From the NCBI GenBank assembly GCA_037447655.1, contig JBBHKE010001417.1:26122-90121 (forward strand): a stretch of 64,000 bases of DNA. Direction: 5' to 3'. The position numbers and the translations under genes are program-made. The first letter of the stretch is position 1; the number at the start of each line of letters is the position of its first letter. This document shows positions 35,114-46,900 of the stretch, in pieces. Under the pieces are notes generated by a model. That model saw only the letters and a list, made by a program, of their open reading frames with translations. It ran no database searches and was not told the DNA's origin. The DNA is from Zygnema cylindricum. Its lineage: Eukaryota > Streptophyta > Zygnematophyceae > Zygnematales > Zygnemataceae.

Positions 35114-37239
35114 ACATCATGCCCACTGCGGAAGCACGCAGAACTAACACTAAAAATTTACTCCAACCAAAATCATATATTTAACTGAAGCCTTTTACAA
35201 AGTTTCTTGTGTTACGATTCATTGAAAGAATCGTACGGGCGCGGAATCGGCTTGATTTCACCAAGTACTTTGTAGTATTGAAAGTACTTTTACCTATGAT
35301 TTCGATAAAGTTCTATTATGTTTGTTTTTGCGGACACATTTTTCATTTCGTTTCGCGTCTAGAATTATGGTAACGTCTAGTTTAGTACGATAGTACTTTA
35401 GATTTGTCTAGTACTTTCGTCTTGACTTGTCATTTTGCAATGTTTTAAGTCCGTGAAAATTAGAGTGTTCTAGTTTAATCCGCGGACAGGTGGCAGATTT
35501 CTATAGACTTCTTGGCGGGGCACGCTCACACGTGCCACGTCATGGCTGGTTTGTTATTAAAGGGACACAATGGACTTGTGTAGGAAAATCAATTAAAGAA
35601 ATACATGGAGGAATAAAAGAGATAAAGGAGATCGAAGAGAAATTGTAATTTCAGTTTTTTATTAATGTGAGATTTTTTTTTATCCGAAATTTCTTCTCAA
35701 TATTGATTCAATGTCTTTTTTTTGAATGTTTCTGCTGCCAATTTTTTTTTTTAGTGAGCTCTAATTTTTTTATCGATCCTTTCATCTCCCTCCCTCTTTC
35801 TCTATGAGCTTGTCAATTTCAAAAATACTTATCAAAGACTAAGTACAAGTAACACGAAGGGCATGTTCCTATATGATGAAGTAACACTTATTTTTCCGTC
35901 GTTTTTTCTCCAAGACATACATAATCTTCAGTTGTTCCAAAAGAATGAAAATACTACAGTACAATTTGTGTCATCTTCAATCTTTAAATGTACTACAATT
36001 TATTGTTTTGCGTAATTTGACCCACTTTTGTGTCACTCTCATCTTTAAGCTTCCACTGAAATCACCCCTTGAGGCTATTTTAATTAAAGTAACAAGTTAT
36101 AAGCAAACAGGAAAGCATTATGGCACGCGTCACACGTTTTTGAAAACTTTCTGCTGTACGCGGAATAACGAAAAAAATATTGTTCGTTTCCAACCTGTAC
36201 GATTTTTTTCCATGTAGGGGTTGCGGAAAGGTTTCGCGAAATGGATGCCATTTCGCGAAAGCGAAATCTGTGAAAGCGCCTCTCCCTCTCCCACTCCCAT
36301 TACCGCGTCTATCTCACAATTATTGGAATTAAACACAAAAATAATGATATAAAATGAAAGATCTTTAAATAATATTACTTTTGACTATCTTTAGGCGTAG
36401 TTTGGTGTCAAGTAGTGTGAGAAAAGAAAAAAAAAAACAAAAAGTTTTGAAATTAGTGACGTCGACGCTGTCACAAGTGAGCATGACACCAAAATGTCAC
36501 AAACCCTAAACATCTACAATGTCACAAGAAAATAGTGGTCTATAACCGTCACTATTTTGTCACAAGTGAGCATGACGCCAAAATGTCACAAAACCTAAAC
36601 ATCTACAATGTCACAAGAAACTAGTCATCTATAACCGTCAACTATCTTGTAAACGTCACCAGTTGTTGCGTGTTTTGTAGTCGACTACAACCATCACAAA
36701 TTATTCTCAGGTCTACATCAGTCATAATTTAACGTAATGATCTTGTTGCCGAACATTGGAACACTCTAAAAAATACTGCAGTGAATGTTTGCTATTTGTT
36801 TGTTTGCACTTCGCTTGACTCCACCTAGAAATTCGGTAGCTACATTTGGTAGCTACATTTGCTTCCCTATGATAAGCACTTCGCCCGAACCCACCTAAAA
36901 AATTGTTAGTTGGTATAGAGGGTTAAGTCCTCCTTGAAACTTGTAATTCTACTTGTAATTCACGCTCAGTTTGAGGTAGAGGAGGATGTGCAATTCATTC
37001 ACGCAGTTTTTTTTTAGCACAAGTCTAATTTTTGGTGGAGGAGATGTTTCTGGTGGAGGAGAATCACTCTATGTTGGTGAAAGACCGACCATCACTATCT
37101 GTTGGTGAAAGACAAACAACTCTAAGTTGGTGTAGATATATTTGCAAAAAATTTCTTAAAACACATAGGACTTTCTTCAATAAAGATATAATGGATACCT
37201 TGATGTTTCTCCTTATCTACACGCAAATTAAATACATTC
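35114..37239. other. Noncoding stretch with minor repeats
   Basis: No gene supported. It contains a perfect 13-bp-arm palindrome at 36232-36260 and a two-copy tandem repeat at 36470-36650. The plus-strand frame at 37032-37583 lies antisense to a copia remnant and is not called. Confidence 0.45.
36470..36650. repeat. Two-copy tandem repeat, about 89 bp
   Basis: The block tgtcacaagtgagcatgac ... ctataaccgtca occurs twice in direct succession with few differences. Each unit holds several tgtcaca words. Confidence 0.8.
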
Positions 37240-38550
37240 ACTCATTTTTCCTAATCCTTTACTATGATGTTCTTGGCTACCAAGACTTTATCTCCCTTTG
37301 TGTCATACACTCGATTGCACAACCATCACATAGATTTAACTATGGTTTCTTTCTAAGTGTTATACCTTCAACCATTGTATGGTTAACCATATTTTCTAAT
37401 CAATTAAATTTTACATGCCCTAGACGATTATGCCACAAATTAGAGTCATTGATAACACTCAAGTACAAAACGTCATTTTCAATTTCACTTGCAAGACTTG
37501 GCGAGTACAAATTGTTTCCTCTTGCTAATCCCTTTACAACTATTTTCCCAAACTTACTCATTTTCTTCTTTCCATATTCATAATGTTATAATTAATTTAT
37601 TTTCTATTAGAAGTAAGAAATTTTCTATGACTCTTTTCACAGTTTTTCCCCCCTCTACATTCAACAGATGAGACCCTCCCTTTTGCATTAAACTCAATAA
37701 ACGTGTCATCACTAAAAAAATTAATTTATTGGAGGAATTGATGAAATGCTCTCAAACAAGTAGCGATTGCAACACATATGCGCCGATAGTCGAGAGTTTA
37801 TTATCCATTCGTCCTCTAGCACGCCTTTTGTACTTGTGCATGTGCGAAGTGCTTTTTCTCGCTGATGATGGGGAAGGTGCTTACGTTGTCCTCCACAATT
37901 TCGTGAGAGAGTGGTGATTGGCGTACACTTGACTGCAAAGGAATCGTGTTGTCGTCCCAACCAGAGAAAAAAATTCCTATAACTTTGGCTTTCTTGTAGG
38001 CATTACATTGCCTCAAAACATGTCCATTTTTATCACAACAATAACATGCGATGGGTGACCTCCTACGCCCACCACCTCTTCCACTACCAGCCTTAGTATC
38101 TGAAAATTGGTTAGCTTATAGAAGGCTTGTGCTTCTACAGACTTGCTGCCTCTTTTGAGAATCAGGTGAGAGTGTTCACTCAAAATGAATTGAATTGCTA
38201 ATGCTAAGTCCCACTGACGATCTGAAGTGCCATTAAGCTTGTACATTACACCCTTATACTTATCAAAGTAAACTCCTCATTAATAACGTAGCTTGTTGAG
38301 GTGACGTAAAGTCCCCACCTGCACTCTTACATTGTAAAAACAACATTTTCATCCCATGAAAGTGAGCTGACATAAAGGCCTCCAATATATTTGTATTTCA
38401 AAATCTTTGTGGCTACGTTAGTTTGACAAACAACATTTGCATGAACATACATAACATATATTGTGAAAGAAATATCATAAGCTTTAGTCATTTCATTGTA
38501 TGACATTACAAAGTCGTTTGTCATTGATTACTATAAGATGTTGAGGCAGT
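37240..38550 (-). pseudogene. Copia remnant (third family): gag end, zinc knuckle, protease, pre-integrase
   Basis: On the minus strand, in order: gag-like frames (38550-38013), zinc knuckle CYCCDKNGHVLRQC near 38045-38001, protease DEWIINSRLSAHMCCNRYLFES (about 37850-37740), and the pre-integrase zinc region LWHNRLGHVKF ... LNLCDGCA (about 37460-37290). The protease catalytic Asp is Asn and the frame is broken repeatedly. Integrase core, RT and LTRs were not found, so the piece is truncated on both sides. Confidence 0.75.
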
Positions 38551-40846
38551 TAAACTTCGTCTTTCTCTAATATAGTGTACTCTCATCGACAATTCTATCC
38601 ACAATATGTGACAAGTCTCTCTCTTCAAAATATAAGCTCAGCATATTTTCCTAATACAAGAAGTTTGTTCTATAAAAAATGGGTAATTTTGGGGGTGGGC
38701 CGTTACCTTATGAGAGGACATGGGCATTATGACTAGAATATGATCAACTTGCACTCGGAGTTATATTTTCACTAGCTAAAATATTCGTAACAAGTGGAGC
38801 ACGAAGAGCACTTGGGCTGGGCAGAGCTGAACCATTGTGAATCATATTAGTATGAACCATTGTGGATCATATTAGTACAAGCAGACCCAAAATGGGTTTC
38901 TATCATCAGACACGATTAACACTATAAAATATGTAACTCCAAATGAAAGAGGTCATTCAACCAAATAAGTAAACCACAGCCAATTCAATGAAAATAGAAC
39001 ACAATAAACTTAAGTTGCAATAAGTGCTCTCATTTCCTTAACTCTGTTGAATGTAGATCTGTATCAATTGATCATTCCTAATTGATATAAATACTCCAAA
39101 GATCTCGAAGGTATGTAAGATGTATGTACATGGTGAAGCATACAGTCTAGTCACAATGTTATAATTGTTAAGACTAAAAATTTTCTGTCACAATATCTAT
39201 ACCCGATAAATGTGGCAAACGAGTTTTACTTCTATATTCAATATCTATACCCGATAAATGTGGCAGACGAGTTTTACTTCTATATTCATTGGCGGCTGTC
39301 TATATCTATCTACTGAGAAAAATGGTTTGAGTAGATAGTACAAAAATTCACACTAAATTTGGTCAATATAGAGCAGATTGTAGTCCAAAAAAATTATAAA
39401 TCTAGGACTACAATTTGTAAGACTTATTAAAGCTTACTTTTCAATATTGTTTTCAACAAAAATTTAATATGCAACGAGAAAATTTTATGCCTTAAGAGCA
39501 ATTTGTAAAATTGCTCTTTACAATTGAAGTAATCTTGAAACTTTCTTTATCTTACAATCTCGACGTCGTTTGCACTCCAGTTTGTCAGCTTCCTCTTTTG
39601 AACCTTACCAAAATAAACTCAAAAGCTTATTTTAGTTGAAGTATCATCTAAGCAACGAATGTTAAACGTTCACTAACATGCCACATGAATGTGGACATTT
39701 TTGCACGAGGAAGAGGATACGCTAATTTTTTCTTGTCGTAAAAAAAATTTGTAATTTTCATTTATAGGTTGTTTTTCAAACGCTTTGATTTTTTTTGCTT
39801 TTGTAAAAAGGTAAATATTTTCTCGCTACTTTTGGTGGATTTGCATCTATCCTATTAAAGGCACATGGCCTATACGATGTGTAAGGTTGTCATCAGTAGT
39901 TCAACATATATATTAATCACTTTTAAAAGTGTACCAATTGAACTCGTACAATGTGTGGCTTGTGTGATAGCGACGAGGACACTAACCATAAAGTGGATAG
40001 TTTGCGCAAATTGTGTTGCATATTTTAAAAAGCAAAGAATCCGTCGGTCTTGGGTTTTACTCATAAGCTTAAAGAATCCACAAAAATCTACAGAACGATG
40101 TTTCCGGAAAAAAAATAAAAAATGGTACATGACCGTACAAAATAACACTACATCAAGCTAAAAACCTCACTTTTCCGCTAATCGAAGTCCACTCTAATTC
40201 GGCGAGAAAGTGGGCTTGCGCACAACACTTTTATTTAAATGTGGTTGTGGCAGTTTTTTTAACGTAAAATTTAAACGACCTTGTGGACGTCAACCTTGTG
40301 GATGGTTGACGTTCACAAGGGCATTAAAATTTAAATCGGTTGATTTCATTTTTTTGCAAGTTGAAACTATTCAATGGATAGACCACAACCGTACCAAATT
40401 TATGTTGGTGTGTGAGTTAATTGAACTATTATAGACAAGATGACGTGGACGTTTGTGCCTAACCAAAATAAGCATGCGCTTATCATTACCCTACATTTTA
40501 TAACCTTATTTATTGCTCTACCCTAATAATTTATTTTCACGATTCTTTAGTGTACTGTAATTTTCTTGGATCCAAAGAAACATGATATATTTGCGAAAAA
40601 ATGAATAAAAACTTACATAAATAAAATAAAATGTCACCTACATTGAAATACCTTTTTTGTTTAGCGCATCCCATTAATGCATATACGTTAGTGAGCCACA
40701 TATGTTGTTTTCTTTTGGAAGATTCCTCCTCCAAGTGCCAGATAAAGTACATTGAGAGATATTGTTGTTTCACAATCATGTCAATTATATCACCGATCCT
40801 TCATGAGAGCGGTCTTAGACAATGGGAGTGAACAGTGCGAAGCAGG
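38551..40846. other. Noncoding stretch with short repeats
   Basis: No supported gene. Contains a two-copy 27-bp repeat at 38823-38875 (gaaccattgtg...atattagta), a two-copy 48-bp repeat at 39191-39286 (ctatacccgataaatgtggc...), and a hairpin at 40279-40320. Confidence 0.45.
40279..40320. repeat. Hairpin-forming inverted repeat
   Basis: Arms ccttgtggacgtcaacc (40279-40295) and ggttgacgttcacaagg (40304-40320) pair at 16 of 17 positions around an 8-base loop. AT-rich flanks are also partly symmetrical. Confidence 0.8.
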
Positions 40847-41165
40847 GGTCGAAATCGGGTACCTAGATCCCTATCCGACCGGTACCCGCCCGCCCGCGTC
40901 GGATCCTAAACGAATTCAGGTGCCAAATTTTGAGGGCCAGCCGGATTCAGCCAAGTGATTTAAAAAAAAAAAACAAATATGAGTATGACAAGGCAAGCAA
41001 AAAACGGGAAAAAATGAAGACTTCATAGGTATGTTCCACTACGGCATAGGTCGCAAACGGTTAACTAAAACCTTAACTGGCCGATAACCGACCGCCCGCG
41101 TCGTATCCGGAAGGGATTTAGTTGCCAAATTTGGGGGGTGGGCGTATTCGGGCCGTTGATTCACA
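40847..41165. mobile_element. hAT-like terminal fragments (CGGGTA-rich family)
   Basis: Two GC-rich blocks, 40847-40960 and 41040-41165, share GACCG(G)..CCGCCCGCGTCGgATCC and gccaaatttt/ggggg words with each other and, inverted, with 63010-63125. The start caggggtcg resembles hAT termini. No coding capacity. Confidence 0.45.
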
Positions 41166-41524
41166 CAAAAAAAAAACTGGTTACGGTGTGGTCAGCAAAA
41201 TACAAAAAAAAATGAAAGTTTTGTAGTGTCTTTACTATCCAACATTATTGTACTTTGCACTCTTGGTATTGAGGACGTACGTGACATCATGATTAACGTG
41301 GAAAATTTGACACGGTACTGACACTATTTATTTCGCAAATCTTAATGGAAGATAAGGGCTGCAAATCATACTCTATTGTAAAGTGTTACTTATGCACTTC
41401 ATACGGTGTTTCAAAAAATATGTCAAATTATTATGTCAATATCACGCGACAGATCGTAATTATTGGCTTACTCATTCGTCGTACATTATTGCAAAGTGCT
41501 AATTTTGCATTTTATACAGTTTTT

Positions 41525-42475
41525 TGTTGTTTTACGACCACTGGAGCTAGGGGAGCAACAACAACAGTAGTAGTCGAAGTAGACATTATTCACTCCTACA
41601 AGCTAACCAAAAATCCGACCAAATAACTCTTTTCTACGAATCACCAAATCTGATACAACTATCCAAACTTCTTCAAAATACACCACAACATTGGATATCA
41701 TCAAGACTGACAACTCCCAAAGTTTCAACCCAATTGAATAAGCACACCCAAATATATGCGACTCAGAAGTTTCCCACAGTTTGGAAGAGTGGATACATAA
41801 ACTGTTCTACATCCTACGTCTTATACTCGTAGTGAGTTTCTACTCCTAGTTGTCTTGTTACATAGTGCTGTTCCTCCAATATAAGTGTTCATAAAAGATA
41901 CGTCGAAGAACCAAACTCCCACTAACATCTAAGTACCCCTAATCACACTAAAGTTAATCTATCACTGTATAATCAATACTACTTAGAGATCAACTCTAAG
42001 TGATTGTACAATTAATTGCCGCTGGCTTAGTTATAAGTGTCCGGATATGTTAATTCAGATGTTGGGAAAACACCTGCCAGTAAATCACTTGTGATCCCTT
42101 TGTAAATCTTGTCCATTGACTCGATTCATATCAGCCGCAGCTGCGGATATCAGCCGCAGCTGCGGTGTCCTGTTAGGATCATATTCAACGTCACCGTAGC
42201 TTCGTCGTGGCTGCGTCGTTCCATACCGAGTTATATCCCAAATAACCGCAGCTACTTTGTCTCGTCTATATCGCAGTTGCTTTGTCCCATCTATGTCGCA
42301 ATTGCTTTATCACATCTGCGCCGCCGCTGCTTTGTCCCACTTACGTCACAACTGCTTTGTCCCAAAAATACTTGTTTTGTTCTTAAGTGATGACTCGTGT
42401 CCCTATATGATATATTTTACTATCTTTTTGTCGTCACACTAATTTATTGAGACATAAAGCTTTCCAAAATCAACA
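41525..42475 (-). repeat. 3' LTR of copia E
   Basis: Bounded by polypurine ggggag (minus strand) at 42476 and by the ttttt flank at 41520. Divergence from the 5' LTR is clearly larger than for copia C. Confidence 0.85.
42248..42366. repeat. Minisatellite in the E LTR (U3 side)
   Basis: About five degenerate units of gctttgtcccatctgcgtcgca. The matching array in the other LTR is at 61008-61135 with a different unit composition. Just left, 42128-42166 has a doubled palindromic block atcagccgcagctgcgg. Confidence 0.7.
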
Positions 42476-42489
42476 CTCCCCTAAAGCTT

Positions 42490-42730
42490 TAGACTTAGTG
42501 TATCAGCGCAGCTACGATGTCAAGCACCACAGCTGCCTTGTCGAACTAGCGCAATATACCAACATAACAACACAACAAATTAGCTAGTTATCTAGTCCCA
42601 CTAAATCCTAATGTAGCGCAGAATGGCAGTATAGCAATGTCGCAATAGCTAGTCACCTAGTCTCACTACCTCATGATGCTGCACTAGCGCTGTATAGAAG
42701 CGCAGCAACTTTAGCTAGTCACCTAGTCCC
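42490..42730. repeat. Tandem repeats near the 3' end of copia E
   Basis: Units of about 66 bp starting tagctagtcacctagtcccactac occur about two and a half times (42583, 42648, 42714) between the end of RNase H and the polypurine tract. Confidence 0.65.
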
Positions 42731-42939
42731 ACTACATCCCTACAATACTTTAGCTTAGAGCAGGGAGAGCTTAAGTGAGCATATCAGCAATCATTTTTGC
42801 ATCGGGCAAATAACATAGGTCAATCACCCTGAAAAACACTTTTTATCTTACAAAGTGTAATCTTACATCCATATGCTTACTCTTGAAGTGGTGACTCAGG
42901 TTAAAGGCAATACCAATGGCTGTCTGGTTATCACACGAG
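42725..42939 (-). pseudogene. Copia E RNase H C-terminus
   Basis: Minus strand ISCDNQTAIGIAFNLSHHFK, KHMDVRLHFVR, a stop, then DAKMIADMLT with a stop where Lys is usual. Typical copia RNase H end. The coding frame resumes across C at 49403. Confidence 0.8.
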
Positions 42940-42944
42940 ATCAC

Positions 42945-43993
42945 TGTAGAAACTAATGGTTTTATTAGTATTTTCTAGGTCTGAAAAGAAATATAGAAGT
43001 CGAGGCAGTCTATCTCTAACTTCTCTCTCCAACTCTCAAACTTGTCGCAGTCACTGAGAAATTGGAGAGGAAGCTAGAGCCATGGCTACCTTGGCTATCC
43101 TGAGGTTTACGGGAATTTTATATTAGGGTTTATTTATTTAATTAAAAGGTAAATGCTGGCGGCAGGATTTGATCCTTGTACCTTCCGGAAGGCAGATGGG
43201 ATATAGCCGGTAGCCTTAGCCGTTAAGTCTAGCGCTAGTGTTACGTACCATATAGTTTGATATTTATTTAAATATGTATACGTGCAATAAACCATTTAAC
43301 TGAAATGAATTACGGGATACATAGATCTAGTAATATATAATGTACGACTTACGGTAAGGACAAAAAAGAGTACCGCGCATTTGTTTCGTAAATGAAACAA
43401 ATACCGCGCTTGTATTTATTACGGCTACGATTAAAGCCGAATTTAATCGGACGGCCGGGATTAGCGCCGAGATTGTGGAGGAAGATTTCGGCCGTTTGTG
43501 GCCATCGCCACATCGGATGACGCGTGGCCAAATTCCGTTGGATTGTGGAACCTCCGGAGATTATGGCACCGAATCTGGATTTGACATGTGTCGACATTTT
43601 GGCCATGTCGTACAATGTCCGTACATAAAGTACACCGGCAGCTGTACTTTTGCGTACGGAACTCAATTCTGATTGGTTCCGTACATCAGTAGATAGAGTC
43701 TGTGAGAGAGATAGGACTTAGAAAAATTAGAAGATAGGACCCCCTCTCCCAGAGAGCTTCTATATAAAAGGTCAACTTTGACCCTCCATAACTTACTGCT
43801 CAAGGGAGCAAATTCAGAGATTCTTTTTGCTATCGACTCAGGGGAGTCTTGCCTTCACAGGGGTGAAGTTCGTCAGAGTTTTTGTTTGCCAGGGTGGCAG
43901 TTATTTTTGCTTAAACACAAAGGGGTCAGGATTATCCTAGAGGCTTCTTGGAAGCTGTCCACCCTGAGGACTTATGGAGGTCTCAGAGTTTCA
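42945..43993 (+). repeat. 5' LTR of copia C
   Basis: Contains a tRNA-like segment on the minus strand (about 43147-43232), a TATA box tatataaaag at 43761-43770 (the other copies have tgtacaaaag here) and a palindromic W-box ggtcaactttgacc at 43770-43783. The gag ATG at 43974 lies inside the LTR. Confidence 0.9.
43770..43783. promoter_or_regulatory. Palindromic W-box in the copia C 5' LTR
   Basis: ggtcaactttgacc contains two opposed TTGACC W-box cores separated by two bases, directly downstream of the TATA-like sequence. Also at 19432-19445, 21328-21341, 49179-49192 and 57196-57209; half-degraded at 51767-51780. WRKY factors bind such cores in plants; use here is inferred. Confidence 0.6.
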
Positions 43994-46900
43994 GGTTATG
44001 GGCCCACCCTCTAGGGTACCAATCTTTAATGGAACTGGCTTCATATACTGGGAAAGTATGATGATAGGAGCTCTATGCGAAAAAAGGTTTTGGGGGATAG
44101 TGAGTGGACGATTGGGGCATCCATCAAGTCTTAGAATTCCTCCAGGGTTTGGAGGAAGCAGATTCACCAGGAAAGAGGATTCACCTTCAACAGAGGAAAC
44201 AAAGGAAGAAGAGGTGGTGGACAAAAGAAAGGAGAAGGAGGCGACCACACCAATAGCAACTGGTTTAGCATTCATGTCACCTATTCCGAGGAACGAGGAG
44301 AATGATACTGAAACCTTGGACTTCAACAATATGGCGGCAAAGCACTTCATCCTACTCCATCTCACTCAAGGACTTGCATGTCCTCATTTGCAGGTAGAAA
44401 GGGCATCCGATCTTTGGATGGCTCTTATAGAGATGTACCAAAGTGGTACGATTCAGCAACAACAGTTGGCTGATCAGAAAGTTAAGGAGTATGTATACAA
44501 AGGGGGAAATATGTTGGATTTTTGCAATGAGCTTGCTACACTCTTCATGGAGCTAGAGAGTGCGGGAAAAATTTTTAGTGAAAAAGAAAAGGTTAACTGT
44601 TTACTGATGAAGTTACCTGATGAGTTCGTGAACATAGTTTACCGTGTGCAGGACTTGCCTGACTCAAGGTGGATATGGAACTCAGTGGTAGGGATGATTC
44701 TCGTTCAAGAGAATACAATTGAGATCCGAAGGGGAGGAAAGAGTGGCTAAGCCTTGGCAACAGCGACTGATTGGATGAATAGGGATTCCCGAAAACCAGT
44801 CGGAAACTATGGGGGTAGGGAGCAGAAAAAACAGACCGACGAGTTCGAACCAAGGGCTCCCAAAGGTTTATGTCATTTTTGTAAGAAACCGGGGCACTAT
44901 ATGGCGGAGTGCACTAAGCTAACCGAGCTTCGGTTAAAGGAGGGGCAGACCGGTGGTACCTCGAGAGGAAAGAAAAAGGCCCTTGTCACACAGGTACTTG
45001 AGGCGGAATCCGAGGACGAGGACGATGAGCTCCTTTTGGATGAGGAGTTGGAGGCGAAAAATGAGGTCGAAATTCCACGAAGGCAGAAATGTGCTTACGG
45101 TGGATTGAAAGGTGAAGCAGGCTGGATTATAGATTCAGGTGCCTCAATGCACATGTGTAAGGATAGGCACCTGTTCACTAAGATAAGAAAGATTCCCACC
45201 GTAGAGATAGAGTACGGGGATTGGAGGATAGTCACCACTACTCTTGTAGGATCGGTAGATCTTAAAGTGTTAGTAGAAGGAAAGACATCCATATTAACAT
45301 TCTCCGATGTATTGTTTATTCTGGAGCTGAACAAAACCTTATCTCTACATCAGTATTAGATGATAAGGGTTTTTTCACTAGCACTAGGGAAGGAGTCTTT
45401 ACTGCTAGTTTTGAGGAGGATGTCTATTTCATTGCTGAGAAAGGTAGCCATGGGATGTTTAGGCTGGTTTTAAGTAATGAAAAGAAGAAACTTTATTATG
45501 CTGGTGTTCATGATATTATGATGTGGCATAAGAGGCTTGGGCATGTGAATCTAGATAAGTTAACAGAGATGAAAAAGATGGGAGTGGTGGAAGGGATTCA
45601 GTTCAGTGAGAGTGATAATATAAGTGATTGTAGTGGGTGTGCTCAAGGTAAAGCACACAGATTACCCTTTCCTAAAACAGCCACCTACAAGGGAGAAAAA
45701 CTTCTAGATCTAGTACACACAGATATTTGGGGACCGGCTAGTGTGCCCTCACCGGGGGGAAAGAGATTTATGATGACTATAACTGATGATTGGTCTCGGT
45801 ATTCCCGGGTGTATTTTTTGAAAAACAAGTCAGAAGCTGAGGATTGTTTTACACAATATAAAGCATGGAGCGAAAAACTCCATGAAACTCCAATCAAGAG
45901 AGTAAGGAGTGACAATGGTGGAGAGTATACTTCTAACCAGTTTGAGGATTTTCTGAGGGAAGATGGGGTCCAACACCAAAAGACAGTTCCAAAAAATCCT
46001 GAACAGAATGGGGTAGCTGAAAGGTTAAATAGAACACTAAATGATAGTGCTAGAAGTATGTTGTCGGATAAAAAGATAGGAAAAAGGTTTTGGGCAGAAG
46101 CAATGAACTGTGCTAATTACCTCAAGAATAGAGTTCTTACTTCAGCTATAAAAGATCAAACACCTTATGAGAGATGGACAGGCCAGAAACCAGACATATC
46201 TCACTTAAAGGTTTTCGGCAGTCAAGTATTCAGTCTAGATACTGATCGGTCCAATTGGAAGCTAGATCCTAAAGGAAAACCGGGATACTTATTAGGATAT
46301 GATGAGGATGTTAAAGGATATAGAGTTTATGATCTAAAAAGGGAAGATATAATCTTAGTAAAGCATCTAGTAGTTATGGATGAAGGAAAATCTGTGGATC
46401 CCTTCAAATATACGAAGCCAGTAAAAATCAGATTTGAGTCAGAAAATTCCGATGACTTTGAGCTTCCTAACTATCCAGGTTTTAGAGAAGATGATATTCT
46501 TGCAGGTACAAATCAGACCGAAAAGGACTCGGCTGTGGAAACTCCAGTGACAACTCTACCCGAAGCGGAAGACGTGGTGGAAATTGATTCGGAATCAAGG
46601 GATAGGGGAGAAGTCGAGTTTGTTCGAAAGAATCCACGAGAACCATCTATTCCGGCCTCAGATTTTGAAGGAGGGAGGAGAAGTAGCAATTTACTGCAAG
46701 AAAAAGAGGTTAATAACAAGGTAACTAAACTATCTCATCAAGATGAACCTCAAACTTATGGAGAGGCGATGACTTGTCCAGAAAGAAACCGGTGGAAGAC
46801 AGCCATCAATGAGGAGATGGCTTCAATCATGGCAGCTGATACTTAGGAGCTGGTGGACTGTCCACCTAACCGAAAACGAATCGGTTGTAAGTGGGTTTTC

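Noticed and set aside
37032-37583. 183-codon plus-strand frame
   Set aside because: Antisense to the copia pre-integrase region, which gives the better protein match.
43349-43666. 105-codon minus-strand frame repeated at 48758-49075
   Set aside because: It lies wholly inside the two LTRs of copia C, so the repetition is explained by LTR duplication; antisense, no domain, and broken in the A, B and D LTRs.
43778-44014. Conserved 78-codon frame in U5 overlapping the gag start, also at 21336-21572 and 49187-49438
   Set aside because: It has no ATG start and its conservation follows from LTR similarity; not called as an upstream ORF.
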